From positions 17,215,738 through 17,279,737 of the forward strand of contig OY992833.1 in assembly GCA_963921425.1 (NCBI GenBank): a stretch of DNA of 64,000 bases, written 5' to 3'. Origin of the DNA: Dryas octopetala. Taxonomy: Eukaryota > Streptophyta > Magnoliopsida > Rosales > Rosaceae. A model generated the notes under the pieces. The model did no database searches. It was not told where the DNA came from and was given only the letters and a program-made list of their open reading frames with translations. A program made the translations under genes and the position numbers. This document shows positions 49,199 through 60,791 of this stretch, piece after piece; position 1 is the first letter of the stretch; every line of letters starts with the position of its first letter.

Positions 49199-49879
49199 CT
49201 GGATCAGGGGGCTTGCTGCTATTACCAGCGGAGTTGGATGGTAAAGTGGCCATTGTAGAATTGGATGGTAAATTCACCATTGTAGAATTGGCTATTGTGT
49301 ATTGAGACTTAGTCTCCATGGTGAGCATCTTCAGAGAAATTTTCCGTAGATAATCTGACTGGAAACAGAGATCAACACAAAACTTAGAACACATTGCTAG
49401 CCACAATACAAAGAAAGTTGAAACACAGACAATATTTGTGTAAGTAATTACATATGTAACATAAAGGTACATATCTAAGTAGGCTTACATGTACCATGAA
49501 AAATTACGACCCCAAGAGTTATGGAGGTACTTGGCTTGTGGCAGCAGTATAAATCTTTTCCTCAAACCTTACAGCAATTTTCTTGAGTTCCTGTAATCCC
49601 TCTTGACCAGAGAAGGGAAGATGCCTCTTCAATGTGTCCATTCTGTACAAGCAATATATTTAACAAGTTATTGACCATCAAGGCATGGAGGTCGGTTCTT
49701 CACACTAAAAGTAAATTCAGGATGAATAAATCAATCCACGAAATTGTTTGTTTTTTAAGATTCACTTACATCTTATTGACAATTCTTTGCCGTGAATCTG
49801 ACTGCAATTGACTCCTCCAATCGCCTTCCATAGAGGGGGGTTCGCCAACTTGAGGAGGCCTCCAATTATTGGTATCCAT
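49199..49879 (-). CDS. Captured MED15 (Mediator) N-terminal fragment with KIX domain
   Basis: Three exons, 49879-49770, 49642-49531 and 49358-49199, with perfect GT-AG borders and phases, give one open frame of 127 codons. It reads MDTNNWRPPQVGEPPSMEGD, DSRQRIVNKI-MDTLKRHLP, GQEGLQELKKIAVRFEEKIY, TAATSQ-SDYLRKISLKMLTM. This is the KIX domain of plant MED15a-type Mediator subunits, which binds activation domains of transcription factors. An upstream non-coding exon (about 50420-50129), with donor at 50128 and acceptor before the ATG, was captured too, so the promoter and leader may be present. If intron 3 is retained, the frame ends at 49092. The rest of MED15 is absent. It sits inside a transposon, so a mobile copy and not the parental gene. 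Expression is unknown. Confidence 0.85.
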
Positions 49880-50779
49880 ATATATAGAATCTAACCAACC
49901 AAAAAACTGTCAAAACAAAACAACACAAATTGAATAGCAAGTTTAATGAAAACTTACAAAGACTTCAAACAGACCCGAGTTCAAACAAACTACAAAACAC
50001 CCAAATTCCAGAAACACCCAAAAAACAAAACACCCATGTTCAAACAACTTGCAGATATTAGAACCCTAAATCCGAAATCTAAACTTAAAATTAAAAAGAA
50101 AAAATAACAAAACAATCTCATCAAATACCTGAAATTGTGAAGGCTGGATGGTGGTATCAGGAAGGCTTCTCTGGGTCGATCTGGATCTCGCGACTTCGTC
50201 CAGATCGAGCTCTCTCTCTCTCTCTCTTCGCAACTTCTCAGACTTCTCTTTGTCTCTCTGTCGTGTTCACTCTCTGCAAGCCTTAGCGAGTGCTCAACCC
50301 ATCGATCTCGATCTAGAAGCCTTCGCTCTCAACATCTTAAGGCTGGGTGGATTGGAAGCCCAGCTACCTAGCTTAATCTTCGAGCTCAATCCATATATCT
50401 TTGTCGGAGATCAATGAAGAAGATGATAAGTTAGGGTGTGGGTGTTGGTGTGGGTTTGGTCTGGGTGTGGTTTAGTTTGGATGTGAGTGTGGGTGTGTGT
50501 AAACACGGGTTGTCAAAAAATTTTTAAGTGGTGAACAGTGCCGCATTTTTCCCATTCTTAAATTTTCGCATCATTTATTTGTATAGATATCACTTTAAAG
50601 CAGGATTAATAAATTTGTCCAACATAATATATCACATTCAAAATCCTAATGATATGTAAAATAGTTTATATATCAGTTTTTGAAAAAAAAAACTTTTAAA
50701 TGATATTAAAAATCATATTATATCGAATACCTTTAAAACTGATATTAATATAGTAATATGTATGAGCTTTTTTGTAGTA

Positions 50780-51954
50780 ATATATATATATATATATATA
50801 TGCATGACTATGCATCCAAGGTCATGACTTAGAGACTCAAATTAGGAGAGTTATCTTGTTATGTACATTGTATTCATAAATAAGAGTATCATGTTATATT
50901 GTCGAATTGTCATTATTGTCGATTAGAGGTGATTCATGCCTGAGTATTAGGTTTTTGTCTAACAAAGTAACATATGCCACTCTCTGATTATTCTATATAC
51001 AAACTGAAGCTGTTTGGTTTATACCAGAGTGTTTATGCTTGAAAAGGCAACAAATGAAGCAACCATTAATCTAAAGAAACCATTATCCATGTAAAATATT
51101 AGATAAATCAGAAATCGTTTAACCATTTGATTAAAGGGCCATCATTTCAAATGTTTATGAAATCACTATGTTTGTATATTTATTTAACCACAATTAGATG
51201 TCTTAATGATTTCCGATTTACTTAATTTTTTGCAAAGATGATTCTTATATAGAGACTTAATTAGAAATTAGACGGTTTTGATTATCAAATTACAATGCGG
51301 AGTTTGTCTCACAAGTTGCATATATCTCATCATGTTTAAGATGAAGTATTTTCAATGGAAGGGGCCTATATATATATATATATATAGGCCCCTTCCATTG
51401 AAAATACTTCATCTTAAACATGATGAGATATATATATATATATATTTCCTCATAAAAACTTGAAAAAAACCTTATGTCATTTTTTTTTTTCCCAAAATAA
51501 AGCCTTTATTTTTTTTAAATAAAGTTATTTGATCATTGCTTTGTCAAAGAAATATGTCATTGTTTTTTTATTTTTTGAGAGTATAGGGTACGGGTTAACC
51601 TCATATTCCTAGGGTATAGAATGAGGTTTGTGAAAGCTGCATGTTAGGTTTTATCTCGGAGCCTAAAATTTCGAAGTTAAAACCTAATATAAAGCCGACA
51701 AACCAGAGCTTGACGAAAAAGTAAAAATGCACTGCCAAACACTCGAAAATAGCCTCCGACAACTCGACGCTCAGTATATGTGAAAACAATAAAAAATAAT
51801 TGACCAATATTATGTAACATGGAATGATTACAATATTATTGGACTTTAGTTAGAATTTTAAAAGCCATAAGGTTTTAGTCAGTAAATTATAAAATTAAAG
51901 AATCTAAATGAAAGTCTTTCTAAAAACTTTAAAATAGAACTACATGTATATAGT
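50780..51954. other. Intergenic, with a long perfect palindrome
   Basis: (TA)n at 50780-50803, then unassigned AT-rich sequence. It contains the palindrome at 51320-51433 and, near 51590-51780, a stretch resembling 10140-10230 that is probably an eroded dispersed repeat. No gene seen. Confidence 0.5.
51320..51433. repeat. Perfect inverted repeat, arms about 55 bp
   Basis: The left arm runs from 'atatatctcatcatgttt' through 'ggaaggggcc' to a (TA)n centre near 51376, and the right arm mirrors it base for base. Including the TA centre, the foldback spans about 114 bases with no mismatch seen by eye. It could fold into a near-perfect hairpin. Not linked to a recognised transposon end. Confidence 0.9.
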
Positions 51955-52445
51955 TCCAGGAAAAAGATGTAAAATCCAGAACAGAAAAATTTGGGAAATA
52001 TATTGGCCGGCCATATCAGTCCGAGTAAGACAGTAAGTAAAACCATTCACAAAGACTTGGTAATTGCTAAAAAGAAAAAAAAAAAAAAAAAAAGACTTAT
52101 GCAAGTGATAAAGACTTGTCTGAGGGGCCTGGATTGTTTGAGCTTCAATTGGACCAGCCTCGGTGGCATTTCTATTCAGCTTCTTCTAAGACTACATTTT
52201 AAATTGATTCAACCCAGCATATCAAAGACTACTCTTGAGTTTTAACTGCAACAGTTTCGGTGCCATTCAGCTTTGTTCCAGGAAAAGAAGTAGAATCCAG
52301 AACATATTCATTTTGGGAATATGTACACATTGGTCCAAGAAAGAGACGGTAAGTAAATCCATTTACAAAGACTTGCAAAGAAAAAGACAAAAAGGAAAGA
52401 CTGGTAAAGATATTGAAAGACTTGTACAGCAAAAGTCATGCCGTG
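51955..52445 (+). repeat. Imperfect direct duplication upstream of copy 4
   Basis: The segment at about 51955-52080 ('ttccaggaaaaagatgtaaaatccagaaca...cagtaagtaaaaccattcacaaagacttg') recurs at about 52275-52380 ('ttccaggaaaagaagtagaatccagaaca...cggtaagtaaatccatttacaaagacttg'). Both are followed or preceded by a 'ggtggcattt/ggtgccatt' phrase shared with the copy 3 upstream region, so part of the receptor promoter was duplicated. Confidence 0.65.
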
Positions 52446-52892
52446 TTTAAGCGTTTACTGCTGAAAGGCGTACTCATGCTAAGATATTTAAAGGTATACC
52501 CCTGATGATAATTGATGCTACAAAATCACACTCATCATCTGACCAGCAAAACCAAACTTGATCCTAGCCTTTACTGAACAACATGTAAAACCCTCAATTT
52601 CTCTTTCTTTTTGGGCTTGTGTTACTTCAATTTCATTTGACCATATCTTCAGCAGCAGTAGCAACCACTACCAAGTCTAACTTCACTGATCAATCTGCTC
52701 TCCTTGCCTTCAAATCTAAACTCACTTTGGACTCCACCAACACTTTCTTGGATGGTAACTGGACCACCACAACAAGCTTTTGTAATTGAATTGGGGTCAC
52801 TTGTAGTAAACGTAGGCAAAGAGTTACTTCCTTAAGGCTCCCCTTGATGGGTCTCAAGGGCACCATTTCCCCTCATGTTGGCAACCTCTCCT

Positions 52893-53583
52893 TGTTGGAA
52901 TTATGATATTTTAAGTAATGAATATTGAAATTAATTATGGAAATTTTTATTTGCTTAAATATCATAATTCTATCTGAATGGAAAATGTAAGTGGAAAGGA
53001 ATTAAATATTGGGCTTTATATAGTAATAGGTCCAACATTGATTTGTAGAATCATCCTCCAGAAAGTCACTGGTATACGTTCAATTAAAACTGAAGGTTTC
53101 AGAAAGAAACACTGATTGAATTAAAACAGTCATGGCCATGAACAGATGTGCATGTTGCCTATTCAATGGAATGTGTCTCTTGGCCATTTAATTCAATCAA
53201 AACCTTTCCAAAAGGCACTTTGCATCTATAAATATAGTAGTCTTGAAATCTTTTAGATATAGGAAAAATTACTAAGAAAAACTTGCATTCATTCAAGCAC
53301 AGTCTTCCATTACCAAAGAAAGAGTTATTTGCATATTTGGGTTTGCAGAACCTTGTAGTTTGAAGTGCTACTACTGCAAGGAGGAAGTCGTTGTATCCTG
53401 GGAGGCGAGCGCCGATTGACCATAGCACGGTAGGGCGGGTGTAAATCGTCTTAAGGTCATAGTGTTGAACACTAGACTCGACTTCAAAGGTTTTTCTTAA
53501 CTTCCTTTACTGTCTAATTCTCTGTCTTTTTTTTTAAATCTCTTTGTTTGAATATAGCAATTTATACCTATAGTTTTCCAACA
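52893..53583 (+). repeat. 5' LTR of the Ty1/copia element
   Basis: 691-bp long terminal repeat with TGTTGG...CCAACA ends; close match to the 3' LTR. Preceded by the CTCCT target duplication. Confidence 0.95.
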
Positions 53584-56500
53584 ATCTTAAGACAATTTAA
53601 GTTGTGTAATTTGCTATATTGTTTCTACTTTTAATTTTTTAATTTTTTTTTTATCTATTCATTCAATAACTGCTTTGACTTTGTCAATTTTGGTGGCTTT
53701 GATTTTTGTTCAACAAAGATCTGCTTTGTTTAGTAGTCTACGTTTTGATAGATATATATTTATATATATACTTACTGTTTATTGTTCCTATTTATATCAT
53801 TTTTTTATTTACATCTCTAGTGAGTTTGTTCTTAGATCTTTATTAGTTTTTTGATCTTGCCATATTTATGTCTTTTGTGCTTTACCTTTTCTACTGTTGC
53901 TTTGACATTAAAGAATTCCTTTTGTCTATTTTTTTATTACTTTCCATACATTTTATCTATTTTTTTTTTCTTTTGGTTCTGGTTGTTTATTCTGTCTTTC
54001 TTTGAAAGTCAGTTTCTTTATATTTCTTTTATTCTACTGTTGTTAAATATAGCTACTTATTCAAAGATTGTTTATACTTCAAAGGAAAAATGAGTTCCTC
54101 AAGTACTGAGAATATGAATACCATGACTGGACCTGTGATAGATACAGTCCCTTTGTCATCTGCTATTCCTATGGCATCTGCTCCTGTGTTGCCGCAATCT
54201 TCTCACCATGGGGAGAAACCTGGAAAGTTCAATGGAACTGATTTCAAGATGTGGCAGCAGAAAATGTTGTTTTATTTAACAACAATGAACTTGGTCAAAT
54301 TCTTGAAGGAAGATGCTCCTGCTCCTGGAACTTCCAAAGAATCTATAGTTGTTGCTGATGCCTGGAACCATGCTGATTTTATCTGCAAGAATTATATCCT
54401 TAATGGGTTGGACGATGCACTCTACAATGTGTATAGTCCAATGAAAATAGCCAAGGCGTTGTGGGAGTCTTTGGACAAGAAATACAAGACCGAAGATGTT
54501 GGAATGAAGAAATTCATTGTGGGTCGTTTTTTGACTACAAGATGGTGGACTCCAAAAGCGTGATCAGTCAAGTCCAAGAGTTCCAACTTATTTTGCATGA
54601 AATTGATGCAGAGGATATGGTACTTCCTGAGTCATTTCAAGTGGCTACTGTAATTGAGAAATTACCGCCATCCTGGAAGGATTTCAAGAACTACCTTAAG
54701 CACAAGCGCAAAGAGATGGGGCTTGAGGATCTGATCGTGTGATTGAGGATCGAGGAAGATAATCGCCACTCTGATAAGCGAGGATCTTCCATGGAGGCTA
54801 AGGCACACATAGTAGAGAATAAGCCAAATCATAGCAAAAAGAGGAAGCATTTTGGGGAAGGCACAAGTCAAGGAAATTCCAAGAAGGCCAAGGAGTTCAA
54901 TGGCAAGTGTTTTAATTGCAATAAGACTGGCCACCGTGCAAAGGACTGTAGGAGTGGCAAGAGTCAAGGCAAGAGTCATGGCAAAAAGAAAGGCAAGGGA
55001 AATGAGGCAAACATAACCGAGGAAGATAAGCTCTCCAATGATATATCTTATATCAATCTTTCTGCAGTCGTCTTTGAAGTTAATTTGGTGGGAAATATCA
55101 AAGAATGGTGGGTGGACACTGGGGCTACTCGTCATGTGTGTGCTGATAGGAAAATGTTCTCCACTTATCATGGGCTTGATGGAGAACAACTGTTCATGGG
55201 AAACTCCTCCACCTCAAAGGTTGAAAGCCAAGGGAAAGTGGTTCTGAAGATGACATCTGGCAAGAAGGTTACTCTCAACAATGTGCTCCATGTTCCTGAC
55301 ATCCGAAAGAACTTGGTTTCTGGATCTCTATTGAGCAAGAATGGTTTCAAGTTGGTATTTGAGTCTGACAAGTTTGTACTTACTAAGAATGGGATGTATG
55401 TGGGAAAAGGGTACCTGAATGATGGTCTGTTTAAATTGAATGTAATGACTGTTGTACCAAAAGTTAATAATAATAACACAGTTAGTTCTGCTTATATGCT
55501 TGAGTCATCTAATGTTTGGCATGGTATTAGGCCATGTTAATTTTGATACATTACGTAAATTAACTAACATGGATCTGATTCCTAAGTTTTACATTGATTC
55601 TAATACTAAGTGTGAAACTTGTGTTGAAGCAAAGCTAACTAGACATCGTTCCATTCTATTGAGAGAACTACTGAACCTCTGGATTTAATTCACAGTGATA
55701 TTTGTGATTTAAAATTTATACAAACTAGGGGTGGGAAAAAGTATTTTATTACTTTTATTGATGACTGTACAAGATATTGTCATGTGTATTTACTAAGAAG
55801 CAAAGATGAGGCGATTGAGATGTTTAAACATTATAAGACTGAAGTTGAGAATCAACTTAGCAGAAAGATCAAAGTATTAAGAAGTGATAGGGGTGGTGAA
55901 TATGAATCACCTTTTGGTGAGTTTTGTGCTCAACATGGAATTATTCACCAAACTACTGCACCCTATTCACCTCAACAGAACGGTATTGCTGAACGAAAGA
56001 ACCGTACATTAAAAGAGATGATGAACGCTATCTGCAAATCTTATTCTCAACAAGTTGCCTCATAAGAAGTTAGACAAGACCCCATATGAATTATGGAAAG
56101 GTCACCAACCTTCTTACAAATATCTCAAAGTGTGGGGGTGTCTAGCTAAGGTGACAGTCCCAAAACCTAAAAAGGTTAAAATAGGACCAAAAACCATTGA
56201 CTGTATCTTTATTGGTTATGCAATTAACAATGGTGCATATCGTTTTCTTGTACATAAATCTGATATTTCAGATATACATGTGAACACAATTATTGAATCA
56301 AGGAATGCATATTTCTTTGAAAATATATTTCCTTATAAAGAGGCACGAGAAAGAAGTTCTCTTAAAAGAACTTATAATACTGTAAATGATAATAACCAAG
56401 AAAGCCATCAAGAAAATATAGACCAAGGGTCTAGTGGACAAGAACCCAATATTGAACCTAGACGTAGCAAGAGAGCAAGAACATCTAAGTCCTTTGGTCC

Positions 56501-58589
56501 AAATTTTCTAACTATTTGTTAGAAAATGAGCCTCGTACTTACAAGGAAGCAATGTCTTCACCTGAACCAGCGCTTTGGAAAGAGGCTATTAATTCTGAAA
56601 TTGATTCCATCTTACAGAATCATACTTGGGAATTGGTGGATCTTCCCCCTGGAAATAAGGCTTTGGGTTATAAGTGGATTTTCAAGAGGAAGATGAAGCC
56701 CGATGGAACAATTGATAAATATAAAGCTAGACTTGTTGTGAAAGGATATAAGCAACAAGAAGGCTTAGATTACTTTGACACATCCTCACCAGTTACAAGA
56801 ATAACATCCATTAGGATGCTAATTGCAATAGCAGCATTACATAATTTAGAAATGGATCAAATGGATGTCAAGACGGCATTTCTAAATGGTGAATTAGACG
56901 AGGATATATACATGGAACAACCTGAAGGTTTTGTTATTCCTGGTCAAGAACGTAAAGTGTGCAAACTTGTTAAGTCTTTGTATGGCCTAAAGCAAGCACC
57001 AAAACAATGGCATCTAAAATTTGACAAAGCCATGATGTCAAATAACTTTAAGATAAATGAGTGTGACAAATGTGTGTACACTAAAAGCACTAAAGATGGG
57101 TTTGTCATTATTTGTCTCTATGTAGATGACATGTTGATTATGGGTAGTAATATTGGTATAATTAAATCAACCAAGAAAATGTTAACTAATAATTTTGACA
57201 TGAAAGATATGGGTGTTGCAGATGTGATTCTAGGAATTAAAATTACTAGAACATCTGATAGACTAGTCTTGTCTCAATCACACTACATTGAGAAAGTACT
57301 TGATAAGTTTAACAAGTATGATACTAGTCCTGTACAAACACCTTATGACCCAAATATTCATCTTATGAAGAATAATGGTCAAGGTATATCACAAATAGAA
57401 TACGCTCGTATCATTGGCAGTCTAATGTATCTTATGAACTGCACTAGACCTGATATAGCCTACTCAGTTAACAGATTGAGTAGATATACAAATAATCCTG
57501 GAAAGGATCATTGGAAGGCTATAATTAGGGTACTTAAATATCTAAGATACACTAAGAATTTTGGACTACATTATACAAGATATCCAGCCGTACTTGAGGG
57601 CTATAGTGATGCCAACTGGATATCAGATACTAAAGACTCAAAATCCACAAGTGGATATGTCTTTACGATTGGAGGTGCGGCTGTTTCATGGAGATCCACT
57701 AAGCAAACGTGTATTGCTAGATCCATTATGGAATCTGAGTTCATAGCCTTGGATAAAGCAAGAGAAGAAGCCGAATGGCTTCGGAATTTCTTAGAGGATA
57801 TTCCATGTTGGCCTAAGCCTGTGCCCGCTATATGTATACGTCGAAGACATAACACCGTAAAGCAACTGCTCTCTAGTGGTATCATTACCATTGACTATGT
57901 GAAGTCAAGAGATAATTTAGCGGATCCGTTTATGAAAGGTTTGAATAGAGAGCAAGTTTATAGATTATCAAGGGGAATGAGATTAAAGCCCTTGTAAAAG
58001 AGAAGCCATAGTGGAAACCTAACCTAGTTGACTAGCGATCCCAAGATTTAGGTTCAAAAGGGACAACTAAATTATGGTATGCTCTGACCTAGCACTGCGG
58101 AGATAAAATCTCCTTCCCATTCCTAATAAGAAGCAGTGCTGCCTGCAATGTGAATATAGGCTAAGCTATGCTTTTAATGATTCTATATCTTGGTTTATCC
58201 AAGTGGGGTATGGCAGGATATTCCTTATAGGCAGTCACCTATATGAGTGGAAATGTGGCCGTTTCTATGAGAATTTTAAGTAGGGCTGAATTCTCTAAAG
58301 CACTCATGAATACCAGGTTTTGTTCAAGGCCGAAATGAACACAACCGTTAGAACCAAAATATGTCTGGGAGGTTATTGTGTGAATACTATTGTCTTGGTT
58401 TACACCAACGGCTGAACAGTTCAAGACGTTACGTTCACTGATTAGCCAAGTAAATCCGATAGTCCTTCACTAGGGAAGGTTCAAGGCCACAATCTATCTT
58501 GATTCAATAACTTTCCAATAAGTAACTCTTTCTAGTGTCTGCATCCTCATATGCATATATTTGTGCAAATTTTCATTCATGTGGGGGAT

Positions 58590-59288
58590 TGTTGGAATTA
58601 TGATATTTTAAGTAATGAATATTTAAATTAATTATGGAAATATTTATTTGCTTAAATATCATAATTCTATCTGAATGGAAAATGTAAGTGGAAAGGAATT
58701 AAATATTGGGCTTTATATAGTAATAGGCCCAACATTGATTTGTAGAGTCATTCTCCAGAAAGCCACTGTTATACGTTCAATTAAAACTGAATAGACACAA
58801 GGTTTCAGAAAGAAACACTGATTGAATTAAAACAGTCATGGCCATGAACAGATGTGCCTGTTGACTATTCAATGGAATGTGTCTCTTGGCCATTTAATTC
58901 AATCAAAATCTTTCCAAAAGGCACTTTGCATCTATAAATATCGTAGTCTTGAAATCTTTTAGATATAGGAAAAATTACTAAGAAAAACTTGCATTCATTC
59001 AAGCACAGTCTTCCATTACCAAAGAAAGAGTTATTTGCATATTTGGGTTTGCAGAACCTTGTAGTTTGAAGTGCTACTACTGCAAGGAGGAAGTCGTTGT
59101 ATCTTGGGAGGTGAGCGCCGATTGACCATAGCATGGTAGGGCAGGCGTAAATCGTCTTAAGGTCATAGTGTTGAACACTAGACTCGACTTCAAAGGTTTT
59201 TCTACTTCTTTTACTGTCTAATTCTCTATATATTTTTTTAAAATCTCTTTGTTTGAATATAGCAATTTATACCTATAGTTTTCCAACA
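58590..59288 (+). repeat. 3' LTR of the Ty1/copia element
   Basis: 699-bp long terminal repeat, near-identical to the 5' LTR, preceded by a purine-rich tract and followed by the second CTCCT target duplication, after which the receptor LRR sequence resumes. Confidence 0.95.
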
Positions 59289-60791
59289 CTCCTTCCTAGT
59301 CTCACTTACTCTACCAAATAACAGCTTATTTGGGTTCCTCCCAAACGAAATCAGTCGTTTACATCGCTTGAGGATACTTGGACTGCAATTTAACCAGTTG
59401 GAAGGAAACATCCCTCCAACTATACATCATTGCCAAAAGCTTCGAATCATATGCCTTGTAGCCAACAGGCTAAGTGGTGTCATACCTAAAGAGTTGGGTT
59501 TCTTAACAAGTCTGGAGCAATTATATCTCGGTGGAAACAATCTTATGGCTGAAATTCCATCGTCTTTAGGTAAAATTTCAACATTGAAGGTATTGGCTCT
59601 GGAGGACTGTGGCCTCACAGGTTCTTTCCCTTCTGCTCTCCTTAATACGGAGAACTATTGGTACACTTGGCTACGTTGCACCAGGTAAGTCCAATGATCT
59701 GCACTTTTTTTTTTTTGGGAAACTAATTGTGGTAATTTGTGGTGAATAATAAGCACATAAGTTTGCCTGCTGTCTTGGTTTTAATTACCGGGGATGGGCC
59801 TTAATTTTTATTTTATGCAATGGACCTTACTTAGATGCATTATAAGTTACATTTAAGAATCAAATTGATTATTTGATTGCTTTGTTTCGTTAGATTATCA
59901 CTAGATACTATTTTTAATGAAACTCTTATTTTCCATGGCGTATAGTGCTGTAGAGTCTAAAAAGACAATGTTTTAACCAACATGATAATAATCAACTATT
60001 AGAAGTCAATTTTCTATACGTACAGTAGCATGTTTTAAACATTATATTTGTACATTTTAATGATTTGATTATTATTTTCATAAATATTATGATATTGTTA
60101 TGTAATATTAATAACATTGATAAAAGATAAACGTAACGTTGGGTCATTTTGATGCATAAGCACATAAACCATCAACCATATATGTTGGCCCATCGAAATT
60201 AGAATAACTAGTAGCGAGCGCTATGGATATCCAAATTTATGTTTGTAAATAAACATTAATTTGTACATGTATATATACGTATGGTGCTTCAGTTTGTGTG
60301 CATATATATATGATCATAAGCATGCACATTAATTGTCACTTTTCTACTGAAATTTGCAGGTTGATACTCGGTGGAGTACGCTGAACACTCATTTTTTATT
60401 AATTGTTTTATAATTGATGTGTCCACAGAGTATGGTACTACAGGAAAAGTGTCTACTACAAGGTGATGTTTATAGCTATGGGATAATGTTGTTGGAAATA
60501 ATTGCGAGGAAGAAACCCACAGATGAAATGTTCTCTGGAGAACAAACTTTGCGGCAATGGATCATAAATGTGTCACTCCCTAACAGTGTTTTAGAAGTAG
60601 TGGATGTTGGTTTATTGAGTACAGAACAGGACAGAGATGTGAATGCCACAAAAGATATCATTTTTTCCATCATGGAAATAGGATTGAGATGTTCAGAAGA
60701 AGTCCCAGAGGAAAGAATGGACATTACAGATGTAGTGTCCAAGCTCATCAAAATAAAATTGGCACTTGAAAATAGAAACAGGGGTGTTTAA

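Larger units (their letters stand above)
46206..50779 (-). mobile_element. Pack-type TIR transposon carrying MED15 and HMG-CoA reductase fragments
   Basis: 4574-bp element with 24-base perfect terminal inverted repeats starting TACTACAAAAAAGCTCATAC (46206-46229 and 50756-50779). Subterminal regions (46230-46780 and 50580-50760) are filled with both orientations of TATCAGTTTT / ACTGATAT, like a CACTA element's subterminal array, but the outermost CACTA bases are not conserved. No flanking duplication can be read because the right junction is a (TA)n run, so the superfamily is uncertain (CACTA-like favoured). No transposase. The interior has two host fragments on the minus strand: MED15 5' end (49199-49879 plus leader exon to about 50420) and an HMG-CoA reductase exon (47588-47768). 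Confidence 0.8.
52893..59288 (+). mobile_element. Ty1/copia LTR retrotransposon, broken, inside copy 4
   Basis: 6396-bp fossil with 5' LTR 52893-53583 and 3' LTR 58590-59288 (TGTTGGAATT...TTTTCCAACA), exact 5-bp target duplication CTCCT (52888-52892 and 59289-59293), and a purine tract GTGGGGGAT just before the 3' LTR. Parts in Ty1/copia order: gag region with a CCHC zinc knuckle (about 54.1-55.0 kb), protease (about 55.1 kb), integrase (about 55.5-56.5 kb), reverse transcriptase with YVDDML (about 56.6-57.4 kb), RNase H (about 57.6-57.95 kb). The coding region is broken, with roughly four to six interruptions. LTRs differ at about 20 positions plus two small indels in about 690 bases by eye (near 3%), suggesting insertion on the order of one to two million years ago under usual plant rates. 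Same orientation as the host gene. Confidence 0.95.
52583..60791 (+). pseudogene. LRR-XII receptor kinase copy 4, disrupted
   Basis: Remains of a receptor kinase like copies 1-3. The start region (52583) reads ATG-TAA. The LRR N-cap follows (DQSALLAFKSKLTLDSTNTF), and the NWIGV Trp codon is TGA. At 52892 the gene is split by a Ty1/copia element. It resumes at 59289 with LRRs (LPNNSLFGFLPNEISRLHRL) to about 59645, where a deletion of roughly 2.5 kb fuses LRR sequence (SALLN) directly to the end of the kinase activation segment (TIGTLGYVAPG) and its GTAAG donor. The 744-nt intron (59685-60428) keeps the uninterrupted version of the CACTA target site of copy 2. The last exon (60429-60791) has a one-base frame change near 60461 but is otherwise well kept. 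Not functional. Confidence 0.9.

Noticed and set aside
46206-50779. Calling the second large element a definite CACTA transposon
   Set aside because: The subterminal repeat pattern fits, but the outermost bases are not CACTA and the 3-bp duplication cannot be read in the TA-rich flank, so I left the superfamily open.
54662-55189. A 175-codon minus-strand frame
   Set aside because: Shadow of the gag/protease region of the Ty1/copia fossil; no homology of its own.
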